A stretch of 47,854 bases of DNA from an uncultured Pseudanabaenaceae cyanobacterium (GTDB taxonomy: Bacteria > Cyanobacteriota > Cyanobacteriia > PCC-9006 > JAAUQQ01): contig CALECT010000115.1 in the NCBI GenBank assembly GCA_937949725.1, positions 1 to 47,854 on the forward strand, written 5' to 3'. Position numbers and translations under genes: made by a program. How positions within the stretch are numbered: position 1 is the stretch's first letter; the number at the start of each line of letters is the position of its first letter. This document shows, one piece after another, positions 24,023 to 31,310 of this stretch. Under the pieces are notes generated by a model. That model saw nothing but the letters and a program-made list of their open reading frames with translations, was not told where the DNA came from and ran no database searches.

Positions 24023-25768
24023 TTACACCATGACGAAGTCACGGGCGATGCTGACGTTTGTGTTGTCCTGGATGATGCCGATGCGATCCGTGAAACCGGT
24101 GGAATCGGTAAAGTAAATCTCGGTATCGAGGATGCCATTGCTTGCCACATCTGTTGCGCCTTGAACAGCTGTGAAGTTAAGGCTATAGGAGCCGCCGCCC
24201 AGAGCAGCCGGGTCACGTACTTCGATGCGATCAAACTCGCTATCGAAGAAGTTGGCTTTGGGGTCCCAATCATTTATGACTGCATAGCCATCACCTGCTT
24301 CCACATAGGAGACACCCCAGCTACCACCCAAGATAAAGGTGTCAGAACCAGCATTGCCCGTTAGGACATCAAACTGGGGAGTTGCTGATGCGACAGTGCC
24401 GAAGCCATTGAGACGGTCATCGCCATCGCCACCCACCATGCGGTCATTGCCAAGGCCACCGATGAGGCGATCGCTACCGGTGCCACCGCGAAGGGTATCA
24501 TCACCAGCTCCCCCCCGGAGGTAGTCTGCACCAGCTGCACCGTAGAGGCTGTCGTTACCAAAGTCTCCGTAGAGACTATCGTTACCATCGCCACCGTTGA
24601 GGTAGTCATTGCCAAAACCACCATAGAGGCGATCATTTCCAGCATCACCGTAGAGGTTATCGTTACCCCCGTTGCCGTAGATGCGATCGCTGCCAGCTCG
24701 ACCCCGCAGGTAGTTGGCCGAGTTGTTGCCGCGAATGGTGTTGTTCAGGGCATTACCAAAGCCGCTATAGACTGTTCCCTGTAGGGTGAGATGGTTGGTG
24801 TGGGCCGCTAGGGTATAGCCACTGACGGAGCTGTAAACCGTCTCAATCCCCTGACCCGCAATCTCAGTAATGCTGTCGCCCAGAGAATCAACGTAGTAAA
24901 CGTCATTGCCCAGTCCACCGATCATGCTGTCGTTGCCAGTGCCACCATAGAAGGTGTCGTTGCCATCAAAGCCATACAGGGTGTCGTTTCCACCATTTCC
25001 GCGCAGAACGTTGTTGGATGCATTACCTCGAATGACATTATTGAGATTGTTGCCGTTACCACTAGCGACACCGGTATCCAGCGTCAGGTTATTGGTCCAG
25101 GCCGATAAGGTGTAGCCATTGGCTTTAGAGAGCACAGTGTCGATGCCCTGCCCTGAAACCTCTACCACTTGGTCAAAGACAGAATCCACAACATAGAAGT
25201 CATTGCCTGCCCCACCCGCCATATAGTCAAGGCCAGTGCCACCATCTAAACGATCCGCACCGTTGCCACCGTACATGCGGTCATTGCCAGAATCACCATA
25301 CATACGGTCATTACCATCGTTGCCGTACATTCGGTCATTGCCGAAGCCGCCATACATGCGGTCATGGCCATCGCCACCGTACATGCGGTCATTGCCGAAG
25401 CTGCCACTCATGTAGTCGTTGCCGTCGCCACCACTCATGTAGTCGTCGCCTAGGCCGCCGTAAAGGCTGTCATTGCCGTTGCCGCCATAGACATTATCGT
25501 TACCACTGCCACCCGATACGACATCATTGCCATCGCCACCGGAGACAGTGTCATTGCCGTTGCCACCGTAAACGCTATCGTTGCCATCACCCCCGTAGAC
25601 GCGGTCATTGCCATCATCACCGTAGAGGCGATCGTCGCCCCCCAAACCACGGATGAGGTCGTTGCCGTCGTTACCATAGATCACGTCCTCGCCGTCGCTG
25701 AAGATCCAGATGGGATTGTTTCCGGTGAGAGTATCGTTACCAGGACCGCCGTTGATATTAGTAGGCAT
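24023..25768 (-). CDS. long RTX protein, paralogue of the neighbouring RTX gene
   Basis: 581 residues in three blocks of GGxGNDxxx nonapeptides (about 1-185, 255-295 and 375-470), separated by two copies of a unit with DTVxSxxxGYTLxAxTNxLTL followed by SGNGNNLNNVIRGN-type sequence. The C-terminal 110 residues match the neighbour nearly residue for residue (GYAVINDWDPKANFFDSEFD; ARDFVMV), so the two share the secretion and anchoring region. The repeat block around residues 108-165 is unusually uniform and methionine-rich (GNDRMYGG, GHDRMYGG). No signal peptide and no enzyme domain. Type I secretion is likely; no exporter genes are in the window. Confidence 0.9.
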   Translation of the reverse strand: MPTNINGGPGNDTLTGNNPIWIFSDGEDVIYGNDGNDLIRGLGGDDRLYGDDGNDRVYGGDGNDSVYGGNGNDTVSGGDGNDVVSGGSGNDNVYGGNGNDSLYGGLGDDYMSGGDGNDYMSGSFGNDRMYGGDGHDRMYGGFGNDRMYGNDGNDRMYGDSGNDRMYGGNGADRLDGGTGLDYMAGGAGNDFYVVDSVFDQVVEVSGQGIDTVLSKANGYTLSAWTNNLTLDTGVASGNGNNLNNVIRGNASNNVLRGNGGNDTLYGFDGNDTFYGGTGNDSMIGGLGNDVYYVDSLGDSITEIAGQGIETVYSSVSGYTLAAHTNHLTLQGTVYSGFGNALNNTIRGNNSANYLRGRAGSDRIYGNGGNDNLYGDAGNDRLYGGFGNDYLNGGDGNDSLYGDFGNDSLYGAAGADYLRGGAGDDTLRGGTGSDRLIGGLGNDRMVGGDGDDRLNGFGTVASATPQFDVLTGNAGSDTFILGGSWGVSYVEAGDGYAVINDWDPKANFFDSEFDRIEVRDPAALGGGSYSLNFTAVQGATDVASNGILDTEIYFTDSTGFTDRIGIIQDNTNVSIARDFVMV

Positions 25769-26007
25769 TGTTGAAGTTTTCCGAGTTGTTTAGTGTGCGG
25801 CATTTCTGCCCGCCACCCTCTCTAGGTAGAAGCCCGCATAGATATGCAGCTGATGAATAAATGGCTGAAAATTTCGGATGACAACACCTCTACAAGCACT
25901 GCCACAAGTTCTACGGCTTGGAGGTTTGAGGCGACTCGACAGCCCTCCGCCCAGAATCTGGCAAGATGAACTGAAGCTTCTGCTTGCAGTCCCACGAGAA
26001 AGCCACC

Positions 26008-26880
26008 ATGGCGGCCAAAAAACAAAGCATCAGCCGTAGCTGGTGGAGCAATAAATTCATTAGCGCCCTGGAAAGCTACACCGAGCCAGGCCGCCTCAAA
26101 CGCGGACGCTCCTACTCCAGCGACTACCGCCTCAAGTCATTTGAAATTGATGGCGGCCTTGTTCTCGCCAAGGTCCGTGGCAGCGTCAACCCTTACTTTG
26201 GCGTGACGAAGGAGCCGACCTATGTGACTACCCTGGAATTTCAACCCATTAGCCGATCGCATTGGGCCGCCGCGATCGCCCTCATCGCCACCAAAGCAGG
26301 CCTGATCTCCAAGCTGATGATGAATGAAATCCCCGACAACATTGAGGACAGCTTCAGCCAGATCAATATGAACCTCCTGCCCCAGGGCGTCAATGACTGC
26401 AAAACCAGCTGTAGCTGCCCGGACTACAGCAACCCCTGCAAACATATCGCCGGTCTCTACTACCGCGTAGCCCAAGAACTCGACAAAGACCCCTTTCTGC
26501 TGTTTCAGCTGCGCGGATTGTCCAAGGAAGCACTCCAGCAAGAACTGAGTAAATCGGCCTTGGGCCAGGCTCTCTCGGGTGAGCTAAGCGAGACAGCAGT
26601 TGCAGCTAAGCCAGTGACCTCGCTGTATACCCGGCCCGAAATTACAGCGGCTCCGACCAATTTGAGTTTGGAGGAGTTTTGGCAAGGCATTCCTGTGGCT
26701 CAGCCAGGCAGACCCGCCAGTGCTGGGGGAATGCAGGGGAAGGAATCGGTGGTGGCGGCGATCGCGATCAAAAAGCAGGGCGACTATCCACCGTTTTGGC
26801 AGCGGGATAACTCGTTTATTGAAGTGATGGAAGAGTTTTACCAGCGGGTGCGCAATAAGAATAAAGACATTCTGGAGTAG
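26008..26880 (+). CDS. SWIM zinc-finger protein
   Basis: 290 residues. The SWIM motif CxCx6CxH is complete: C135, C137, C144, H146 in CSCPDYSNPCKHIAGLYY. The N-terminus SRSWWSNKFISALESYTEPGRLKRGRSY is typical of bacterial SWIM proteins that are usually encoded beside a SNF2-type helicase. No helicase lies next to it here. ATG 26008 (MAAKKQSIS) has GAGAAAG upstream; an extension to 25984 (TTG) is possible. The C-terminal third (after GLSKEALQQELSKS) is low complexity ending in a helical segment. It probably binds DNA or protein through the zinc site. Confidence 0.85.
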   Translation: MAAKKQSISRSWWSNKFISALESYTEPGRLKRGRSYSSDYRLKSFEIDGGLVLAKVRGSVNPYFGVTKEPTYVTTLEFQPISRSHWAAAIALIATKAGLISKLMMNEIPDNIEDSFSQINMNLLPQGVNDCKTSCSCPDYSNPCKHIAGLYYRVAQELDKDPFLLFQLRGLSKEALQQELSKSALGQALSGELSETAVAAKPVTSLYTRPEITAAPTNLSLEEFWQGIPVAQPGRPASAGGMQGKESVVAAIAIKKQGDYPPFWQRDNSFIEVMEEFYQRVRNKNKDILE

Positions 26881-27099
26881 GTTTGGCTCGTCATTGAATT
26901 GCTGAAACACTGAAGTCGGTAAATTTAACTCATGTTTCCCCCTCAAATCAGGCAGCAGCATTCCGTTGCCTTTCAGGCTTAGAACTAAACATTTCAGCCA
27001 TGCTTAATCCTTGAGCTCTCCTTTCAATTGGCTGCGCGAGACAGAGTCCTGACCTATGATGAAGTTATATAAACTTCTTTAAACCTCCCAGCCTTTCCC

Positions 27100-27990
27100 A
27101 TGGTCATCGCCGCACCTCCCCTCAGCCAAAGTCTGCAAAGCTGGACCTGGAAAGGCCACCACATCCAATACAGCGCCACAGGTCCAAACGACGCGATTCC
27201 CCTCGTCCTGATCCACGGCTTCGGCGCATCCATCGGCCACTGGAAAAAGAATATCCCCGCCTGGGCCGAAGCTGGCTACCAAGTCTTCGCCCTAGACCTC
27301 CTCGGCTTCGGCGCATCCGACAAGCCCGTCCAGGACTACAGCCTAGAGCTATGGCAAGAGCTACTGGCTGACTTCTGCCAAGAATTTGTCCAACGCCCCG
27401 CCATTTTTGTCGGCAACTCCATCGGCGCACTCCTCAGCCTAATGATGGCTGCTAACCATCCCGCACTCACCCAGGGCACGGTCCTGCTCAACTGTGCCGG
27501 AGGCCTCAGCCATCGCTCCGATGAGCTACCCGTCTTCCTGCGTCCGATCATGGGCAGCTTCAATGCCCTGGTCAACTCCGACCAAGTCGGTGGCCTGGTC
27601 TTCCAACTCGTGCGCCGCAAGCCCCAGATTCGCCGTGCCCTCAGCCAGGTCTACAGCCGCAAAGAATCTGTCACCGATGAGCTAGTGGATATGCTCTACG
27701 AGCCCTCCTGCCATCCCAACGCCCAAAAGGTTTTCGCCGCCATTCTCACCGCAGACCCCGGCCCCACCATTGATGAATTGCTGCCTCAAATCGAGCAGCC
27801 CATGCTCGTGCTCTGGGGCGAAGCAGATCCCTGGACGCCCGTGCAAGGTGCCAAGGTTTTCCAAGATCGTGCTGAACTGCCGGGTAATGAATTCATCTCC
27901 ATCCCCAACACGGGCCATTGCCCCCATGATGAACGGCCTGAAATCATCAATCCGCTGGTCTTGAACTGGCTCTCCAGCTTGAAGTTATAG
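27100..27990 (+). CDS. alpha/beta hydrolase
   Basis: 296 residues, soluble. Oxyanion segment VLIHGFGAS, nucleophile elbow GNSIG (S107), acid in GEADPWTP and histidine in IPNTGHCPHDE form a full triad. DLLGFGASDKP and GNSIGALLSLMMAANHP resemble the chloroplast/cyanobacterial pheophytinase and related hydrolases, though other esterase or C-C hydrolase roles are possible. ATG 27100 starts directly ahead of the fold. It is a single gene with no partner, and a palindromic repeat follows. Confidence 0.85.
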   Translation: MVIAAPPLSQSLQSWTWKGHHIQYSATGPNDAIPLVLIHGFGASIGHWKKNIPAWAEAGYQVFALDLLGFGASDKPVQDYSLELWQELLADFCQEFVQRPAIFVGNSIGALLSLMMAANHPALTQGTVLLNCAGGLSHRSDELPVFLRPIMGSFNALVNSDQVGGLVFQLVRRKPQIRRALSQVYSRKESVTDELVDMLYEPSCHPNAQKVFAAILTADPGPTIDELLPQIEQPMLVLWGEADPWTPVQGAKVFQDRAELPGNEFISIPNTGHCPHDERPEIINPLVLNWLSSLKL

Positions 27991-28017
27991 GTATCACGAT
28001 GTAATAGACTGCTCGCA

Positions 28018-28115
28018 TCAATCTCTAGCTCTCTCCCGAGATCCCTCTCCCAGTTCTGGGAGTGTGACTTTCCAACTCCCCTTCTCCCAGAATTGGTGTG
28101 TTGTGGGGTAAGGGA
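28018..28115. repeat. CTCCCAG palindromic intergenic repeat
   Basis: Contains CTCCCAGTTCTGGGAG (28048-28063) and a related CTTCTCCCAGAATTGG segment. This resembles the frequent cyanobacterial repeat built on CCCTCTCCCA...TGGGAGAGGG. It lies between the hydrolase and methyltransferase genes and overlaps the long N-terminal extension of the latter, which supports the shorter start. Confidence 0.5.
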
Positions 28116-28163
28116 ATGGGGCAGTTTTGCGTTCTTGCAAGAGGTCTAAGGAATAATCTGGCC

Positions 28164-29021
28164 ATGAACCACTGTGCCTATTGCCAAGGAGAACTAAAGC
28201 CATTCGCTTGCTTTAGCAGCCAGCTTGTTGTGGACGTGATGTTGACGCCACAACTTCAATCATCACTGCCAGACCTCCGCTATGGCCAATGTAATCGTTG
28301 TGGTTCACTGAGTGCCATGGATGTGCGCCGGGACAATGACTTTGACTTGTTGGAGCTGTATGAGCAGTTACCGGAGGATTATTGGACAGGGTTGGAGACA
28401 GGCCATGGCGATCGCTTCTTCACCCATCTCGAACAACAACTCAACCCTAACCAGTTGCCCCTACAAATCTGCGACATCGGCTGTGGCGATGGCAGCTTCC
28501 TCAAAGGTCTTGACAGCCACTGGCAAAAAACTGGCATTGAGCCAGGAGCCCAGGCCAGCCAAATAACCCGCGACCCAAAAATTCACTGGATTCAAGGCAC
28601 CCTGGCCACTGCCAACCTGAGTCCCAACTCCTTCGACGTCCTCACCTACATCGACGTCACCGAGCACCTACTCGACCCCATCGCCGAACTCACCACCTCT
28701 CAGCAATACCTCAAACCCGGCGGAAAACTGGTTATCTACACTGGCAACGCCCGCAGCCTCTTTGCCCAACTCGCCGGAGCAAACTGGGCCTATCTTCGCT
28801 GTGCGGGCCATATCGCCGTGGCCTCCCAAACGGCTCTTACCCAAGGCCTCAGCCAAGCTGGCTTTATCAACCTTCAAACCTGGACGCAGAACCATCCCTC
28901 CTCACCGGGGCTGAGCAAATGGTTGTTCGAATATGCAGGCAGTCGCCTCCGCCGCCACTGGGCCGTCCCCCTCTACCAAGACCACATGCTAATCATTGCC
29001 CAGCGACCCAGCGAAGCCTAG
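28164..29021 (+). CDS. class I SAM-dependent methyltransferase with N-terminal zinc ribbon
   Basis: 285 residues. The N-terminus has two CxxC pairs (CAYC, CNRC) like C-methyltransferases of sugar or natural-product pathways. The SAM-binding motif LQICDIGCGDGSFLKGL follows at about 100-115, then IDVTEHLLDPIAEL and LKPGGKLVIYTGNARS. The architecture (zinc ribbon, then methyltransferase) fits sugar C-methyltransferase-like proteins, but no pathway partners are nearby. I chose ATG 28164 because the sequence upstream overlaps an intergenic repeat; AAGGAA lies upstream of it. Confidence 0.8.
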   Translation: MNHCAYCQGELKPFACFSSQLVVDVMLTPQLQSSLPDLRYGQCNRCGSLSAMDVRRDNDFDLLELYEQLPEDYWTGLETGHGDRFFTHLEQQLNPNQLPLQICDIGCGDGSFLKGLDSHWQKTGIEPGAQASQITRDPKIHWIQGTLATANLSPNSFDVLTYIDVTEHLLDPIAELTTSQQYLKPGGKLVIYTGNARSLFAQLAGANWAYLRCAGHIAVASQTALTQGLSQAGFINLQTWTQNHPSSPGLSKWLFEYAGSRLRRHWAVPLYQDHMLIIAQRPSEA

Positions 29022-29062
29022 GCTAGAGACGAACTCTCTAGGATGCATCGGGGCAAACTGCC

Positions 29063-29875
29063 ATGGCTGACATTACCCTCAGTGGCCTGCACATCTATCC
29101 GATTAAATCTGCAGCCGGTATTGCCCTAAGCGAGGCAGAGGTCAGCGATCGCGGTCTCAAGCATGATCGCCGCTGGATGGTCGTGGACCCCAAGGGTAAG
29201 TTCATGACCCAGCGCAAACATCCGCGCATGGCCTTAATTCGTGTGGGACTCACAAGCCAGCTAGAACTCTCCGCACCTGGCATGGCTGATCTAGCACTGC
29301 CCCTAGAACCTGGAGCAGAGGCAGAAACATTGGAGGTGGAAGTATGGGGCGATCGCTGCCCAGCTCTAGCCATGGGTGCTGAAGCCCAAGCCTGGTTCAG
29401 CAATTTCTTAGAAACGCCCTGCCAGCTTGTCTACATGCCAGACCATAGCCAGCGCCCCACCGCCCATGGCCAGCTCGGCGACGACAAGCTCGTCAGTTTT
29501 GCCGATGCCTATCCTTTCTTGCTGATTTCCGAAGCTTCCCTGGCTGACCTTAACCAGCGCCTAGCCGAGCCCGTGCCTATGAATCGGTTCCGCCCCAACC
29601 TAGTTGTCACAGGCTGTGAGGCCTTCGCAGAAGACGGTTGGAAGCAGATCAAAATTGGTGAGATTACCTTTGACTTGCCCAAGCGATGCGATCGCTGCTC
29701 TGTACCTGGTGTCGACCAAGACAGCGGCATTCAAAATAAAGAGCCTTTACTAACCCTTGCCAAGTTTAGACTTGAACAAGGCAAAGTTTGGTTTGGGCAA
29801 AATCTACTACATCATCATTCAGGAGAACTACGTCTAAACACAGAAATTAAAGTCCTGGATTGTTTACGAAATTAA
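29063..29875 (+). CDS. MOSC-domain molybdenum-sulfur carrier-like protein
   Basis: 270 residues with the MOSC N-terminal beta-barrel (LSGLHIYPIKSAAGI, RGLKHDRRWMVVDPKGKFMT) and a MOSC domain with the conserved cysteine cluster KRCDRCSVPGVDQDSG. YcbX and mARC proteins of this type bind molybdopterin cofactor and reduce N-hydroxylated compounds. Length and motif order fit that family. ATG 29063 sits at the normal start. It is a single gene, 40 bp after the methyltransferase; the two may be cotranscribed but no functional link is known. Confidence 0.88.
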   Translation: MADITLSGLHIYPIKSAAGIALSEAEVSDRGLKHDRRWMVVDPKGKFMTQRKHPRMALIRVGLTSQLELSAPGMADLALPLEPGAEAETLEVEVWGDRCPALAMGAEAQAWFSNFLETPCQLVYMPDHSQRPTAHGQLGDDKLVSFADAYPFLLISEASLADLNQRLAEPVPMNRFRPNLVVTGCEAFAEDGWKQIKIGEITFDLPKRCDRCSVPGVDQDSGIQNKEPLLTLAKFRLEQGKVWFGQNLLHHHSGELRLNTEIKVLDCLRN

Positions 29876-30607
29876 AATACTCTTAAAATATCCATAGCCG
29901 TAATTAATCAGAATCTGTCAGCTAGAGTCCAGAGTCATGACTGTGGGCTGGCTTCTGATAGTCGTTGCGTCATTACGATCTAAGGAAGTCAATAATTCTG
30001 GTTAATTAGGACTATATATCAGGGCTAAAGGAATAGTTCCTTTGAGCAGCCGCGAAATTGAAAAAGGCTTGCTCTCAAAGACTCTGAGCAAAAAAATAGA
30101 CTTCTAAAGCCTTGACCAAAATGCTTCTAATAATGAAAATATCTTCCATAGCGTAGAGCCCGATTAACTAACGCAATTATTTTCGATAGAGAAACAATAT
30201 TTAATGAAAGAATGGCTGCCCTGAAAATCTTCCCAATTCATCTCTAAATTCTATAAGTAAGAAAAATTAGAAAGAGTCCGCAGCTTCAAGAAAGCTTTAA
30301 ATAACCGATGGAATCACGCAGGCTTTCATATTATTTTCGGTCACAACCAGAGTAACCATTGTCAGGGGATCTGTAGAAATGCAGAATTGTATTATTGGAG
30401 AACGCTGTTGCTAGTTATCTCATACATTAGCTTGGCTAAAGTGCATCAGTTAAAATGGGTAGCTTATGCAGACCTCTTGCTTCCAAGGCTTCAGCTGCTA
30501 TTCGGTGATATCCGTCACCCAATGGAAGTGGATGTTCCTAGAAGATAATGGGCCAGTGAATCCGATACTGCCATCATACAAATACATTCGTCGGGAGTCC
30601 AAACGTA
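29876..30607. other. A/T-rich intergenic region upstream of the RiPP-like precursor
   Basis: 732 bp. A hairpin AAAGGAA/TTCCTTT lies near 30027-30043. A gene remnant reading leftward is described separately (30436-30537). The rest is A/T-rich without a recognised gene. It must contain the promoter of the precursor gene at 30608. Confidence 0.4.
30436..30537 (-). pseudogene. possible ParB-like-domain gene remnant
   Basis: A 33-codon leftward fragment reads PLGDGYHRIAAEALEARGL and ends at TAG 30436-30438. The GDGYHRIxAA pattern is typical of ParB-like/sulfiredoxin-fold domains of cyanobacterial hypothetical proteins. A stop lies immediately upstream, so only a fragment remains. Confidence 0.35.
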
Positions 30608-30838
30608 ATGAACCAGTTAAAAACCTGGGATAGCCCTGAGCTCAAGTCCTACGGTTCAGTTGAACATATCACTGAGCAGCAGCAAGTTGGCTCTGTGACC
30701 AAGAACGGTGGTGCTGGAGATACTATTTCTGTGACCATTGCGGGCGTCACCACAGTGGTTGCTGGTGGCAGCGTTAGTGCAGCCGGTAGCTCCTTGGTCA
30801 ACATCACCCCCGGAGCAACTTTCGGCGGCCCTTGCTAA
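30608..30838 (+). CDS. orphan RiPP-like precursor peptide with lasso-type leader
   Basis: 76 residues. The leader carries W7-x2-P10-x-L12-x3-G16-x5-T22 (WDSPELKSYGSVEHIT), which fits the YxxPxLxxxGxxxxxT pattern recognised by RRE/PqqD-type proteins in lasso-peptide pathways, with Trp in place of Tyr. The remaining 50 residues are almost only Gly, Ser, Thr, Val, Ala and Ile and end in GGPC. That is unusual for lasso cores, which are shorter and carry an Asp/Glu for the ring. No B, C, kinase or transporter gene is nearby. GGGAG precedes ATG 30608 by 10 bases. It may be a substrate for a distant enzyme or a different modified-peptide class. Confidence 0.6.
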   Translation: MNQLKTWDSPELKSYGSVEHITEQQQVGSVTKNGGAGDTISVTIAGVTTVVAGGSVSAAGSSLVNITPGATFGGPC

Positions 30839-30852
30839 ACCGTCACTAGAAG

Positions 30853-30886
30853 TCCCAAGGTACTTTATCTTGAAGTGACCTTGGGA
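30853..30886 (+). terminator. hairpin after the precursor peptide gene
   Basis: TCCCAAGGT (30853-30861) pairs with ACCTTGGGA (30878-30886) across a 16-base loop, 15 bp after the stop. There is no T-run, so it may protect the 3' end and not terminate efficiently. Confidence 0.5.
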
Positions 30887-31310
30887 TGGACTTGCCGACG
30901 CGTAGTCCTTGTGTCTTTGGAGCAGCGGTTAATCCACTCGGTCTTAGTTCTAAAAGTGTTCCGTATCTAATATTTTTTGGTGGCTAAATATTTAATCGTT
31001 CTCCAAGTTGAATCTTGGCATGAGATTATTCAGCTTATTCGCCTGGACAAAAAACTATCGCCCTAGGGATATAGCCTCTCTGCATAAAATCTAAAGGTAT
31101 TTTTAACTTTTGTTTTTGAGCGTCCCATCCGCTTGGCTATAGTCAGGGTCACTCTTGAAGCATGGCATGCATGGAAGCTTATGGGGGTGGGTCTGGAGCT
31201 ATTGGCTTAGACCTTATTTTTTGCCCATACTTCTCTCGCTGGTTCACGGGCTACGTTCTGTTTTGGCCATTAATTGCAGAGAGAAATAGCGTCGTTAACT
31301 GTACTTCGGG
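30887..31310. other. intergenic region between convergent genes
   Basis: About 420 bp, A/T rich in its first half. No gene, repeat or RNA was recognised. Confidence 0.3.

Noticed and set aside
22627..25768. Regular 27-bp periodicity that could suggest a CRISPR or tandem-repeat array
   Set aside because: The period is the nonapeptide codon repeat of the RTX proteins; there are no identical repeats with unique spacers.
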